From Bacteroidaceae bacterium (GTDB taxonomy: Bacteria > Bacteroidota > Bacteroidia > Bacteroidales > Barnesiellaceae_A): a DNA stretch of 64,000 bases. Within the stretch, counting starts at the first letter, position 1. Each line of letters opens with the position of its first letter. A program made the position numbers and the translations under genes. The stretch spans positions 1-64,000 of the forward strand of contig JAFXAB010000030.1 in the NCBI GenBank assembly GCA_017522135.1, written 5' to 3'. The notes beneath the pieces were generated by a model that made no database searches, was not told the origin of the DNA, and worked only from the letters and a program-made list of their open reading frames with translations. Below are positions 8,315-17,794 of this stretch, one piece after another.

Positions 8315-11053
8315 ATGCAAAAGAGAATTTTTCTTCTTATCGCAACACTGCTCACTACTGTAGTGGCATGGGCACAAGTAGGTACTTACACAACCAATCC
8401 CAGCCCCCTCAATGCCGACAAAGAGGGCACAATAACTTGGATTGACACAAATAAAATCTTTGGTGCAACCGACGAACTCTATGTCCACATTGGTGTAGTA
8501 GATGAGACACAAACATGGCACAACGGTCCTAAACAATGGTGCGACAACGATGCCAAATACAAAATGACCAAAGTGAGCGATAACACATGGTCTATCACAC
8601 TCGCTCCTACTATACGCGAGTACTTTGGTGCCGACATAGAGATAAACACCATTGGTGTAGTGGTGCGTAACGCCGACGGCTCGAAACAGACACGCCCCGA
8701 CATTATGATTCCCTGCGAGGATGGCGCACTCTATGCTTCTATCGAAGGTATTCCCTCAGCAGGTATTATCTCGGAGGGCAGCAGCCTCGACATTACTGTA
8801 AATTCGACCAAAGAGGCCGACTTGGCTCTCATTGTTGAAGGCCCCAATGGCACCAACGAATATACTGCCGGCCCTTCTAAGGCAATGGTACAAAAAATAG
8901 ACTTTACCGTAACAGGCGACTATAAATTTACTGCTAAAGCCACTGCCGGAAGCGAAACACATGAGACATCGGCCAACCTCACCGTATGTGGCAAGGTTAT
9001 TGAAGAGACTCGCCCCGAAGGCACAATTGAGGGTATAAATGTTATAGACGAAAATACCGTAACATTTGTATTCTTCGACAGCGACAAGCAAGGTAAATAC
9101 AGCAAATACATCTTCTGGGTAGGCGACAACAGCAACTGGAAGATAAGCAACGACTACATGATGAAACGCGACAACACCAACAAATGCTGGTGGATTACCA
9201 TCGACGGCCTTGAGCCGGGCAAAGAGTATGCGTTCCAATATCACGTAGTACCCGAAAACGGCGACCCCATTCGCTTTGCCGACCCCTACTCTACCAAGAT
9301 ACTCGACCCTTGGAACGACAAATGGATAGACGAAACCACATATCCCAGCTTGCGCGAATTTCCTGCCGAGGCTTGGGAACAACCCGCAACAGTGTTCAAG
9401 ACTACCGGCTCGGACTACCAATGGGAAGTTACCGACTTCACAGTCAAGAATCGCGACAACTTGGTTATCTACGAATTGCTCCTTCGTGATTTCACTGCCG
9501 AAAAATCATTGAAGGCCGCCATGGAGAAACTTCCCTACTTGCAAAGTCTCGGTGTCAACGCCATCGAGTTGATGCCCGTACAGGAGTTTGACGGCAACCT
9601 CAGCTGGGGCTATAATCCTGCATACTTCTATGCCTTGGACAAGGCATACGGTACAGACGAGGACTATCGCAAGTTTATCGACGAGTGTCACAAGCTGGGC
9701 ATAGCAGTATTCTTTGACGTAGTGTACAACCACGCCACCGGCAACTTCCCCTATTGCAAGTTGTGGTGGGATGCCAAGAACAACAAAACAGCCTCGAACA
9801 ACCCTTGGTTCAACGTAGATGCACCGCACCCCTTCAGCGTGTTCCACGACTTCAACCACACTGTAAGCGGTGTTAAAGAGTATATCAAGCGCAACCTCCA
9901 ATATCTCCTCACCGAGTACAAGATAGACGGTTTCCGCTTTGACCTCACCAAGGGATTCACCAACCGTCCTTGCAATGACAACACAGCATCCAACTACGAC
10001 CAATCGCGCATTGACATCCTCAAGGGTTACAACGATGCCATCAAAGCCATTCGCCCCGATGCTTGCGTGATACTCGAGCACTTCTGCGATGCAAGAGAGG
10101 AAAAGGCTTTGGCCGAAGCCGGCATGATGGTATGGCGCAATATGAACTACGAATACTGCGAGGGTGCTATGGGCTATGTGTGCGACGTAACAGGTGTGTA
10201 TGCCAACGGCAGCAACATGGTCAAAAATGGCTATGTAGGTTACATGGAGAGCCACGATGAAGAACGCACAACTTACAAGGCCGCCACATACGGACACCTT
10301 GCCGTAAAGACCGACCTTGCCACCCGTATGGACCAAGCTATTGCCAACGCGGCTCAATTCCTCACCATCCCCGGTCCCAAAATGATATGGCAATTTGGCG
10401 AACTTGGCTACGACTACAGCATCGACTACAATGGCGACCGCACAGCCGAGAAACCTGTGAAATGGGAATATGCTCAAGACCCCGAGCGTCACCGCTTGTG
10501 GATGGCTTATGCCAAGTTGAATACCTTGCGTAACTACCATGCCGAGTTGTTTGCACAAGATGCCACATTGAGCTACAAGTTGAGCAAGAGCGACTGGTAT
10601 AACGGTCGTTACGTTACACTCACCAGTGCCGACGGCAACAAGAGTGTAGTAGTAGCCATCAACCTCACAGAGAAAGATGGTAACTACACCCTCAACTTCC
10701 CCAAGACCGGTACATGGACCAACTTGCTCACCGACGAGACCATACAAGTAACCGGTACAAGCTATAGCGAATCGGTACCGGCCAATAGCTGCGTTATATA
10801 TACCAACTTTGAGGTAACAAGCGTCGAAGACGTAGAGAGCGACAAGTTTGAATACGCCGTATACCCCAACCCCGCATGCGACTACGTATACACCAACGCT
10901 CAAGGCGAGCTCTCGGTATACAATCTATCGGGTGCTGTGGTAAAACAAGCTCAAGGCAACTGCGTAGAAGTACGCGACCTGCCGGCCGGCATGTATATCC
11001 TCAACATACAAAATGGTAACGACAGCCACAGCTTGAAATTTGTAAAAAAATAA
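8315..11053 (+). CDS. Secreted GH13 alpha-amylase with T9SS sorting domain
   Basis: 912 residues. A signal peptide (1-20, VVAWA/Q) precedes beta-sandwich domains (about 21-230), an early-set domain (about 240-340) and a GH13 barrel (about 385-760). All four conserved regions are visible: DVVYNH, GFRFDLTKGF with nucleophile Asp543, VILEHF with acid/base Glu588, and YMESHDEE with Asp648. It hydrolyses alpha-1,4 glucan bonds and fits the starch locus. The C-terminal 75 residues (YAVYPNPACDYVYTNAQG, LSGAVV, LPAGMYILNI, SLKFVKK) match the Por-secretion-tail type of T9SS sorting domain, so export across the outer membrane by T9SS and surface attachment are expected. SusG of B. thetaiotaomicron is instead a lipoprotein. 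Confidence 0.93.
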   Translation: MQKRIFLLIATLLTTVVAWAQVGTYTTNPSPLNADKEGTITWIDTNKIFGATDELYVHIGVVDETQTWHNGPKQWCDNDAKYKMTKVSDNTWSITLAPTIREYFGADIEINTIGVVVRNADGSKQTRPDIMIPCEDGALYASIEGIPSAGIISEGSSLDITVNSTKEADLALIVEGPNGTNEYTAGPSKAMVQKIDFTVTGDYKFTAKATAGSETHETSANLTVCGKVIEETRPEGTIEGINVIDENTVTFVFFDSDKQGKYSKYIFWVGDNSNWKISNDYMMKRDNTNKCWWITIDGLEPGKEYAFQYHVVPENGDPIRFADPYSTKILDPWNDKWIDETTYPSLREFPAEAWEQPATVFKTTGSDYQWEVTDFTVKNRDNLVIYELLLRDFTAEKSLKAAMEKLPYLQSLGVNAIELMPVQEFDGNLSWGYNPAYFYALDKAYGTDEDYRKFIDECHKLGIAVFFDVVYNHATGNFPYCKLWWDAKNNKTASNNPWFNVDAPHPFSVFHDFNHTVSGVKEYIKRNLQYLLTEYKIDGFRFDLTKGFTNRPCNDNTASNYDQSRIDILKGYNDAIKAIRPDACVILEHFCDAREEKALAEAGMMVWRNMNYEYCEGAMGYVCDVTGVYANGSNMVKNGYVGYMESHDEERTTYKAATYGHLAVKTDLATRMDQAIANAAQFLTIPGPKMIWQFGELGYDYSIDYNGDRTAEKPVKWEYAQDPERHRLWMAYAKLNTLRNYHAELFAQDATLSYKLSKSDWYNGRYVTLTSADGNKSVVVAINLTEKDGNYTLNFPKTGTWTNLLTDETIQVTGTSYSESVPANSCVIYTNFEVTSVEDVESDKFEYAVYPNPACDYVYTNAQGELSVYNLSGAVVKQAQGNCVEVRDLPAGMYILNIQNGNDSHSLKFVKK

Positions 11054-11080
11054 TAGATATTTTTCTATAAATTATACTAT

Positions 11081-11117
11081 TGGCCCGAAGGAAATGCTCC
11101 TTTGGGCCATTTTTTTT
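11081..11117 (+). terminator. Intrinsic terminator of the Sus operon
   Basis: TGGCCCGAAGGA pairs with TCCTTTGGGCCA (12 bp, one G-U pair) around a 5-base loop, followed by an eight-T run. It lies 28 bp after the amylase stop. Confidence 0.9.
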
Positions 11118-11264
11118 GAAAAAAAAGGCTTTTTGAAATATATATTGCAATAATATTCACAAAAAAACACTATCTTTACACCGTAAATCACTTTACTACC
11201 TAAAGGCTATCAAAGAGAAAAATCAGAAATATCAGAAACATCATACTACCATAATTCACTTCTC

Positions 11265-11675
11265 ATGATCAAAAAAATGGAGAGCACACTATTTACCCGA
11301 CTCGATGCATTTATGCAATGCAAAGGTTTAAATGACAACCGCATAACAGTACAAGCTAAGATTGCCGTTGGCACTATCGGCAAACAAAGACGCTCGGGCA
11401 AAGGACTATCGTACGACAGCATCGTAAAAATACTGCGAACATACCCCGACCTCAACCCATCATGGTTTATACTTGGTGTTGGCGAAATGTTCCTTAAAGA
11501 GAATAATCAGCCTATAAATCTCGATGAACTTATCAATACCGTAAAAGCACAAGAAAACACTATCATCAAGCAAGAAGAGAAAATCAATCTGCTAATAAGT
11601 CAATTGGACTATATGCGCACACAAATATCGCTAAACCAAGAATACCTGCGCAACATTCTCGAAAAAATAAAATAG
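11265..11675 (+). CDS. XRE-like small DNA-binding regulator with C-terminal coiled coil
   Basis: 136 residues. The first 80 resemble the short Cro/CI-type helix-turn-helix proteins common in Bacteroidales: FTRLDAFMQCKGLNDNRIT, a second-helix region around VGTIGKQRRSGKG, then ILRTYPDLNPSWFILGVGEMF, where the 'YPDLN.xWxxxGxGEM' stretch is characteristic. Residues about 85-136 are heptad-rich (TVKAQENTIIKQEEKINLLISQ), predicting a coiled-coil dimeriser. Such genes are often solitary chromosomal regulators or phage relics. It stands alone with its own hairpin downstream; the target is unknown. The start could also be the Met four codons later. Confidence 0.7.
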   Translation: MIKKMESTLFTRLDAFMQCKGLNDNRITVQAKIAVGTIGKQRRSGKGLSYDSIVKILRTYPDLNPSWFILGVGEMFLKENNQPINLDELINTVKAQENTIIKQEEKINLLISQLDYMRTQISLNQEYLRNILEKIK

Positions 11676-11720
11676 CATCGCTATACCTCTCTCACACAAT
11701 CATATAGGTATCCAAAGCAA

Positions 11721-11752
11721 CACAGGAGAATATCGAAAGATATTCTCCTGTG
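11721..11752. terminator. Perfect 14-bp hairpin with GAAA/TTTC loop
   Basis: CACAGGAGAATATC and GATATTCTCCTGTG pair perfectly around GAAA (plus) or TTTC (minus). On the plus strand it is followed by TGTATTCTTT, so it can terminate the XRE-like gene 45 bp upstream. It would also be the last of three hairpins in a possible minus-strand RNA. Confidence 0.75.
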
Positions 11753-12046
11753 TGTATTCTTTCGGAGGCAGTTTCCTGCATACTCCGTGGGTTGCATAAC
11801 AACCCGCCTCTCTCAAGGCTTTGTGGCTTCCCTATCTCACGACAGCACCACTTTCCACTAACAATCTTCTTATTCCTTAACCTTATGAAAACCTAACAAA
11901 CAATCAAATCTAACTTTAAACAATCTACCTTAAAAAAACCATTTTTTAACCTAACAATGTGATAATAAAACCAATCTTTACCTTAACCTATTAGTATGGG
12001 GTCTACATTACAAATGCAGAGTGTGAAAAGACTTATTGTGTCATTC
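11721..12046 (-). ncRNA. Candidate structured RNA, minus strand
   Basis: The 713-bp gap between the XRE-like gene and lysS has no plausible gene. On the minus strand a good promoter (12053-12060) would start a transcript near 12046. The first part is rich in GTTAGGTT and AAGGTTAAGG motifs. The last part folds into three successive hairpins: GGGTTG-ttatg-CAACCC, GGAG-tat-GCAG-gaaa-CTGC-CTCC, and the perfect 14-bp stem at 11721-11752. No reading frame of note is seen. I could not match it to a known RNA family by eye. It may instead be the leader or trailer of an unrecognised transcript. Confidence 0.35.
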
Positions 12047-12052
12047 ACGATG

Positions 12053-12060
12053 CAAAGGTA
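12053..12060 (-). promoter_or_regulatory. -7 box of the candidate minus-strand RNA
   Basis: The minus strand reads TACCTTTG (TAnnTTTG) with a TTG about 20 bp upstream as possible -33 element. Confidence 0.45.
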
Positions 12061-12114
12061 ACGCCACAACCAAAACCTCGCAACAACACAAGTGAATTTT
12101 GTGCAAAATATACG

Positions 12115-12128
12115 CGCAAACGTTTGCA
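12115..12128. promoter_or_regulatory. Second copy of the LacI-type palindrome
   Basis: CGCAAACGTTTGCA is identical over 14 bp to the site at 780-793 beside the LacI gene. Here it lies about 60 bp upstream of the minus-strand promoter and 275 bp upstream of the lysS-gpsA-pgi cluster. It could be a further operator of the same regulator; a chance match cannot be excluded. Confidence 0.45.
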
Positions 12129-12354
12129 ACAACGCATCTGCCACTGCACTACAGCTATATAACACCGTGCAAGCACAAAGTTAAGCCACAAGTTGCACTA
12201 ATTTGCACAAACCTTTGCGCAAACCAAACGACGAAACAGAGGTATATAATAGGATATACACAGATTTTTTCTTATTTTTGCACGTAACCGCAGATATATA
12301 TTGTACTTATCCCAAAATATCGAGGATATGCTATATATCTCGCCCGATTTTTTA

Positions 12355-12362
12355 TATATTTG
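12355..12362 (+). promoter_or_regulatory. -7 box of lysS
   Basis: TATATTTG matches TAnnTTTG and places transcription start near 12369, which excludes the longer reading frame opening at 12360. A second match, TATTTTTG, lies at 12273-12280 and may be an upstream tandem promoter. Confidence 0.55.
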
Positions 12363-12389
12363 CAACGAATAGCACATAATCAAAAAAGT

Positions 12390-14120
12390 ATGAATTTATT
12401 AGAACTCAGCGAACAAGAAATAATACGTCGCAATAGCATGGAAGAATTGCGTCGTATAGGCATTGAGCCATATCCTGCTGCCGAATATCCGGTAAATGCG
12501 TATACAACAGAAATCAAAGAGACCTTCAGCGATGAAGCCGAGCCTCGACAGGTATCGGTTGCCGGCCGTATCATGAGCCGTCGCATCATGGGTAAAGCCT
12601 CATTTATGGAGCTTAAAGACTCAAAAGGTCGCATTCAAATATACATTTCGCGCGATGACCTCTGTCCCGGTGAAGACAAAGAGCTATACAATACCGTATT
12701 CAAGAAACTCTTGGATATAGGCGACTTTGTAGGCATCAAAGGTTATGTTTTCCGCACTCAAATGGGCGAAATCACCATCCACGCACAAGAACTCACCGTA
12801 TTGTCAAAGTCGTTGCGCCCTCTGCCCGTTGTAAAAATGAAAGACGGTGTGGTATATGATGCCTTTACCGACCCCGAGTTGCGCTATCGTCAACGCTACG
12901 TAGACTTGGTAGTAAACGAAGGTGTAAAAGACATCTTCTTGAAACGAGCCACCGTATTCAACACCATGCGCGACTTTATGAACTCGCACGGATATGTAGA
13001 GGTAGACACCCCCGTATTGCAAGCAATTCCCGGTGGAGCCGCAGCTCGTCCTTTCATCACTCACCACAATGCACTCGATATTCCTTTGTATCTGCGCATT
13101 GCCAACGAGCTATACCTCAAAAGACTCATTGTGGGCGGATTTGAGGGTGTATATGAGTTCTCGCGCAACTTCCGCAACGAAGGTATGGACCGCACACACA
13201 ACCCCGAGTTTACCTGTATGGAGCTGTACGTATCGTACAAAGACTATAACTGGCTCATGAGTTTCACCGAAGAACTTCTCGAGAAGATATGTATCGCTGT
13301 TAACGGCACAACCGAAGTTATGATAGGCGATAACAAAGTGAGCTTCAAAGCACCCTACCGTCGCGTAACTATGATTGAGTCCATCAAGGAGCACACAGGC
13401 ATTGACATTACCGATATGGGCGAAGATGAATTGCGCAACGCATGCCGTCAGTTGGGTATTGAGACCGACGAGACCATGGGTAAAGGCAAGCTCATCGATG
13501 AGATTTTTGGGGAAAAATGCGAGGGCAACTACATACAACCCACCTTCATCACCGATTATCCCATCGAGATGTCGCCCCTCACCAAGCGTCACCGCAACAA
13601 CCCCAACTTGACAGAGCGTTTTGAGCTGATGGTAAACGGTAAAGAGCTTGCCAACGCATACTCCGAGTTGAACGACCCTGTAGATCAACGTGAACGCTTT
13701 ATGTACCAATTGAGCCTCTCGGAAAAGGGCGACGACGAAGCCATGTTTATCGACCAAGATTTCTTGCGTGCCCTCGAATATGGTATGCCCCCTACAGCCG
13801 GTATAGGTATAGGTATAGACCGCTTGGTGATGTTCATGACCAATCAATCTACCATCCAAGAGGTATTGTTATTCCCCCAAATGCGCCCCGAAAAGACTCA
13901 AAAGCGCGACAACGAAGCAGCATACACCGCCATCGGCATTCCGGCCGAATGGGTAGCTCCCATACAAAAGGCCGGCTACCTCACCGTTGCCGATATGGCC
14001 GATGTAAATCCGGCAAAGCTACACCAAGAAATATGCGGTGTAAATAAAAAATACAAACTCAACTTGCCCAATCCTTCTGTCGACAATGTCACAGAGTGGA
14101 TAGCGCAAATTCAAAAATAA
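12390..14120 (+). CDS. lysS: Lysyl-tRNA synthetase, class II
   Basis: 576 residues from ATG 12390, chosen because a promoter box covers the alternative start at 12360. The N-terminal OB-fold anticodon domain (about 55-170, [21 protein letters not shown]) precedes the class II catalytic core with motif 2 ([20 protein letters not shown]) and motif 3 ([14 protein letters not shown]). It charges tRNA-Lys in the cytoplasm. Beyond the usual bacterial core of about 500 residues there is a C-terminal extension (about 505-576) ending [10 protein letters not shown]. gpsA starts 5 bp after the stop, so the two are cotranscribed. Confidence 0.96.
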   Translation: MNLLELSEQEIIRRNSMEELRRIGIEPYPAAEYPVNAYTTEIKETFSDEAEPRQVSVAGRIMSRRIMGKASFMELKDSKGRIQIYISRDDLCPGEDKELYNTVFKKLLDIGDFVGIKGYVFRTQMGEITIHAQELTVLSKSLRPLPVVKMKDGVVYDAFTDPELRYRQRYVDLVVNEGVKDIFLKRATVFNTMRDFMNSHGYVEVDTPVLQAIPGGAAARPFITHHNALDIPLYLRIANELYLKRLIVGGFEGVYEFSRNFRNEGMDRTHNPEFTCMELYVSYKDYNWLMSFTEELLEKICIAVNGTTEVMIGDNKVSFKAPYRRVTMIESIKEHTGIDITDMGEDELRNACRQLGIETDETMGKGKLIDEIFGEKCEGNYIQPTFITDYPIEMSPLTKRHRNNPNLTERFELMVNGKELANAYSELNDPVDQRERFMYQLSLSEKGDDEAMFIDQDFLRALEYGMPPTAGIGIGIDRLVMFMTNQSTIQEVLLFPQMRPEKTQKRDNEAAYTAIGIPAEWVAPIQKAGYLTVADMADVNPAKLHQEICGVNKKYKLNLPNPSVDNVTEWIAQIQK

Positions 14121-14125
14121 CGACT

Positions 14126-15124
14126 ATGCAATCAACCGGTAAAATAGCCATTATGGGTGGTGGTAGCTGGGCTACCGCATTAGCCAAGCTGGTGCTCAAC
14201 AACGAGCAAAGAATATTGTGGTACATGCGCCGCGATGACCGTATTGCCGACTTTATTCGCGACGGTCACAACCCTGCATACCTATCAGATGTGGCATTCG
14301 ATCCGAGTCGTATCGATTTCAGTTCCGACATCAATCAAGTGGCCAACGAGGCCGACACTCTCGTCTTTGCAACCCCGTCGCCATATCTCAAGTCGCACCT
14401 CGAAAAACTTACAGCCGACATCAAGGACAAATTTCTTGTAACGGCCATCAAAGGTATCGTACCCGACGAGAACTTAATTGTTACCGATTACTTCAAGAAA
14501 GTATATGGCGTAGAAGATGGCAATATGGCTGTTATCGGAGGTCCTTGTCATGCCGAGGAAGTGGCTCTTGAGCGTTTGTCGTACCTCACCGTAGGATGTC
14601 AGGATATTGAACGCGCACGTTGCTTTGCCAAGGCTCTATCTTGCAACAAACTGCGCACCATCGTATCGTCCGACGTAATAGGCATTGAATATTGTGCCGT
14701 ACTGAAAAACGTATATGCTATAGCGTCGGGAGTGTGCCAAGGTTCACGATTTGGCGACAATTTTCAGGCCATGCTCGTCTCTAATGCTCTTAAGGAGATG
14801 TCTCACTTCTTGCAAATCGCATCGCCCGATATTGTACGCGACATGAGCGACTCGGTATACCTCGGCGACCTGCTCGTTACGGCCTATTCGCGCTTTAGTC
14901 GCAACCACAACTTCGGTACAATGATAGGTCGCGGTTACTCGGTAAAATCGGCGCAAGTAGAAATGGATATGATCGCCGAAGGTTACTACGGTACAAAGTG
15001 TATGCACGAGGTAAATGCACGCTACGAAGTATCTATGCCCATTCTTGAGTGCATGTACGACATTCTATACCGTCGCATACCGGTGAAAAAGGCTATCGCA
15101 CACATGGCCGACACTTTCTTATAA
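14126..15124 (+). CDS. gpsA: Glycerol-3-phosphate dehydrogenase [NAD(P)+]
   Basis: 332 residues from ATG 14126, five bases after the lysS stop; the longer frame from 14096 would overlap lysS and is less likely. The N-terminal dinucleotide-binding motif is IAIMGGGSWATALAKL, and the substrate domain carries AIKGIV, GGPCHAEEVALERLSY, the catalytic-lysine region YCAVLKNVYAIASGV and the G-R-N/D-like stretch FSRNHNFGTMIGRGYSVKSAQ. It makes sn-glycerol 3-phosphate from dihydroxyacetone phosphate for phospholipid synthesis. It lies between lysS and pgi on one strand with short gaps, consistent with an operon. Confidence 0.95.
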   Translation: MQSTGKIAIMGGGSWATALAKLVLNNEQRILWYMRRDDRIADFIRDGHNPAYLSDVAFDPSRIDFSSDINQVANEADTLVFATPSPYLKSHLEKLTADIKDKFLVTAIKGIVPDENLIVTDYFKKVYGVEDGNMAVIGGPCHAEEVALERLSYLTVGCQDIERARCFAKALSCNKLRTIVSSDVIGIEYCAVLKNVYAIASGVCQGSRFGDNFQAMLVSNALKEMSHFLQIASPDIVRDMSDSVYLGDLLVTAYSRFSRNHNFGTMIGRGYSVKSAQVEMDMIAEGYYGTKCMHEVNARYEVSMPILECMYDILYRRIPVKKAIAHMADTFL

Positions 15125-15157
15125 TACTCAGCAGAATACATTTCAATAGGAAAAAAA

Positions 15158-16504
15158 ATGGAAAATAAAATTAATCTGATAATTGATAAAGCTCTTGGCA
15201 CAATCAGTCGCGAGGATGTACTTGCACTCGAAGACAAGGCCATGAGCGGTATAGAGCAACTGCACAAAGGCACAGGCCTTGGCAACGACTTTCTCGGCTG
15301 GCTCAACCTCCCTGCCGAAATAAGCGAAGAGCACTTGCAAGACGTAGAAAATGCAGCTCGCAAGTTGCAATCGAAGTGTGAAGTAGTGGTTGTAATAGGT
15401 ATAGGCGGAAGCTACCTTGGTGCTAAAGCTGTTATCGAGGCTCTCTCAAACAGCTTTGAATTTCTACGCAGTCGCCACGACGCTCCCATAGTACTCTTTG
15501 CCGGTCAAAACATAGGCGAAGACTACCTTTACGAGCTCCAAGAGCTCCTTGCCGACAAGCAATTTGGTATCGTTGTTATCTCTAAATCGGGTACTACAAC
15601 CGAGCCGGCCATAGCTTTCCGTCTACTCAAGGAACAGCTCGAAAAACAAGTAGGCAAAGAAGAGGCCGGCCAACGCATAGTTGCCGTAACCGATGCCAGC
15701 CGCGGTGCGTTGCGCAAATTGGCCGATACCGAAGGCTACAAGACTTTTGTAATCGAAGACAACGTAGGTGGTCGTTTCTCGGTGCTCTCACCCGTAGGAT
15801 TGCTACCCATCGCTATTGCCGGATTTGACATTCGCGCCCTCGTAGCAGGTGCTGTTGAAATGCAGAAGGCTTGCGCCGATGATGTTCCTTTTGCCGAGAA
15901 CCCCGCTGCCATATATGCTGCTACCCGCAACGCCTTGTACAATGCAGGCAAAAAAATAGAAATTCTTGCCAATTTCAACCCCAAATTGCACTTCCTTGCC
16001 GAATGGTGGAAACAGCTATACGGTGAGAGCGAAGGCAAAGATCACTTGGGCATCTTCCCTGCATCGGTAGACTTCACAACCGACTTGCACTCAATGGGTC
16101 AATGGATACAAGATGGCGAGCGCACAATCTTCGAAACCGTTCTCTCGGTAGGCTCTATGCGCCACAATGTAGTAATCCCTACCGATAAAGACAACCTCGA
16201 CGGTCTCAACTTCCTTGCCGGAAAACGCGTAGACGAGGTAAACCAAATGGCCGAACTCGGCACTCAGATTGCACACGTTGATGGTGGTGTACCTAACATC
16301 AAAATTGAAATTCCCGCCCTCACCGAACGCTACCTCGGCCAGCTCATTTACTTCTTTGAAAAGGCCTGCGGCATAAGCGGTTACATCTTGGGCGTAAATC
16401 CATTCAACCAACCCGGTGTTGAGGACTACAAGCGCAACATGTTTGCCCTGCTCGACAAGCCCGGATATGAAGCCGAGAGCAAAGCCATCCGCGAAAGATT
16501 GTAG
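15158..16504 (+). CDS. pgi: Glucose-6-phosphate isomerase
   Basis: 448 residues, the short bacterial form. Sugar-isomerase domains carry [19 protein letters not shown], the phosphate-binding stretch [15 protein letters not shown], the PGI signature region [19 protein letters not shown], and near the C-terminus [18 protein letters not shown]. It interconverts glucose 6-phosphate and fructose 6-phosphate, which links the starch locus to glycolysis. The gene lies 33 bp after gpsA and ends at an intrinsic terminator. Confidence 0.96.
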   Translation: MENKINLIIDKALGTISREDVLALEDKAMSGIEQLHKGTGLGNDFLGWLNLPAEISEEHLQDVENAARKLQSKCEVVVVIGIGGSYLGAKAVIEALSNSFEFLRSRHDAPIVLFAGQNIGEDYLYELQELLADKQFGIVVISKSGTTTEPAIAFRLLKEQLEKQVGKEEAGQRIVAVTDASRGALRKLADTEGYKTFVIEDNVGGRFSVLSPVGLLPIAIAGFDIRALVAGAVEMQKACADDVPFAENPAAIYAATRNALYNAGKKIEILANFNPKLHFLAEWWKQLYGESEGKDHLGIFPASVDFTTDLHSMGQWIQDGERTIFETVLSVGSMRHNVVIPTDKDNLDGLNFLAGKRVDEVNQMAELGTQIAHVDGGVPNIKIEIPALTERYLGQLIYFFEKACGISGYILGVNPFNQPGVEDYKRNMFALLDKPGYEAESKAIRERL

Positions 16505-16530
16505 TAGATATTATACAATAATAACAATAC

Positions 16531-16568
16531 AACGATATGCATCCGAGAGCGTGCATATCGTTTTTTTT
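16531..16568 (+). terminator. Intrinsic terminator after pgi
   Basis: AACGATATGCA pairs with TGCATATCGTT (11 bp, 10-base loop) and runs into eight T residues. Confidence 0.88.
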
Positions 16569-16603
16569 ACTACCTTTGCACACAACACCAAAGATTAGTT
16601 ACA

Positions 16604-17710
16604 ATGGAAACACTATACCCCAAACTCATTACCGACGCACTCTCGCAAGTGCGTTATCCGGGCAACGGCAAGAGTCTTGTCGAAAACGAGATGGTTGAGG
16701 ATGACATTCGCATCGACGGTCGCAAGGTGAGTTTTACACTCATTTTTGAAAAAGAGAACGACCCCTTTATCCGTTCAGTTGTAAAGGCTGCCGAGGCTGC
16801 TATTCTCACATTTGTAGCTCCCGATGTAGAGATACAAGGCAACATTGCCGTTAAATTTCGCGTAGCGGCTCGCCCCACTCGCGAGAACCCTCTACCCGGA
16901 GTAAAAAACATCATTGCCGTATCGTCGGGCAAAGGCGGTGTGGGCAAATCGACCGTCGCATCAAACCTTGCAGTAGCTCTTGCCATGTCGGGCTATAAAG
17001 TAGGCTTGCTTGATGCCGACATCTTCGGCCCATCGGCTCCCAAAATGTTTGACATCGAAGACGAGAAAGTATATGCCGAAGAACGCAACGGTCACAGCTA
17101 CATCATTCCTGTCGAGAAATATGGCGTGAAGGTACTCTCTATAGGATTTTTTGTCAACAAAGAAGACGCCGTACTGTGGCGCGGTGGTATGGCCAGCAAC
17201 GCACTGAAGCAACTCATTACCGACGCAGCATGGGACGAACTCGACTTCTTTGTACTCGACCTTCCTCCCGGCACAAGCGATATTCACCTCACCCTTGTAC
17301 AGACGTTGGGCATTACAGGTGCTATCGTAGTTACTACTCCACAAGAAGTTGCGCTGGCCGATGCACGCAAAGGTATAAGCATGTTTATGGGCGATAAAGT
17401 AAACGTACCCATTCTTGGCTTGGTAGAGAATATGAGCTGGTTTACACCCGCCGAACTACCCGACAATCGTTACTACATCTTCGGTCGCGAGGGTGGCAAG
17501 CGACTTGCCGAAGAGATGGGCGTGGCATTGCTCGGCCAGATACCTCTGGTACAGAGCATTTGCGATGGCGGTGACGCAGGTCATCCCGTTGCTCTCGACG
17601 ACACGGCATCCGGATTGGCTTTCCGCATGCTCGCTACTGAAGTTATCAATGCCGTAAACCACCGCAACGAAACACAGCCGGCTACACAGAAGGTAGAACT
17701 AAATCACTAA
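16604..17710 (+). CDS. Mrp/ApbC-family Fe-S carrier P-loop ATPase
   Basis: 368 residues. An N-terminal MIP18/DUF59-type domain (about 1-90) is followed by an Mrp ATPase with the deviant Walker A IAVSSGKGGVGKSTVASN (about residue 104-121), switch GLLDADIFGPSAPKMF and DLPPGTSDIHLTLVQT. Mrp/Nbp35 proteins bind and transfer [4Fe-4S] clusters to apoproteins in the cytosol. The usual CxxC cluster motif of the C-terminal region is not evident in NMSWFTPAELPDNRYYIFG, where other Mrp proteins often read NMS-x-F-x-C-x-x-C; this loss occurs in some Bacteroidota homologues but deserves a check. The gene has its own terminator and stands alone. Confidence 0.9.
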   Translation: METLYPKLITDALSQVRYPGNGKSLVENEMVEDDIRIDGRKVSFTLIFEKENDPFIRSVVKAAEAAILTFVAPDVEIQGNIAVKFRVAARPTRENPLPGVKNIIAVSSGKGGVGKSTVASNLAVALAMSGYKVGLLDADIFGPSAPKMFDIEDEKVYAEERNGHSYIIPVEKYGVKVLSIGFFVNKEDAVLWRGGMASNALKQLITDAAWDELDFFVLDLPPGTSDIHLTLVQTLGITGAIVVTTPQEVALADARKGISMFMGDKVNVPILGLVENMSWFTPAELPDNRYYIFGREGGKRLAEEMGVALLGQIPLVQSICDGGDAGHPVALDDTASGLAFRMLATEVINAVNHRNETQPATQKVELNH

Positions 17711-17729
17711 AGCATAATTTACCCTCAAA

Positions 17730-17774
17730 AACGCGCGAGGCAGAATCGGTACATCGAACTCTGCCTCGCGCGTT
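17730..17774. terminator. Bidirectional terminator between convergent genes
   Basis: AACGCGCGAGGCAGA pairs perfectly (15 bp) with TCTGCCTCGCGCGTT around a 15-base loop. It lies between the Mrp gene and the convergent FKBP-domain gene, 20 bp from the latter's stop. Confidence 0.8.
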
Positions 17775-17794
17775 ATATATATGCACTGTCTCTA

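Noticed and set aside
9506..10903. 465-codon open frame antisense to the amylase gene
   Set aside because: It lies wholly inside a gene with intact GH13 motifs and shows the repetitive hydrophobic composition typical of an antisense frame in biased codons.
11750..12389. Possible 6S RNA, RNase P RNA or tmRNA in the noncoding gap
   Set aside because: No family-specific core (P4 of RNase P, tag and tRNA-like ends of tmRNA, long open-bubble stem of 6S) could be found by eye; kept only as an unnamed candidate.
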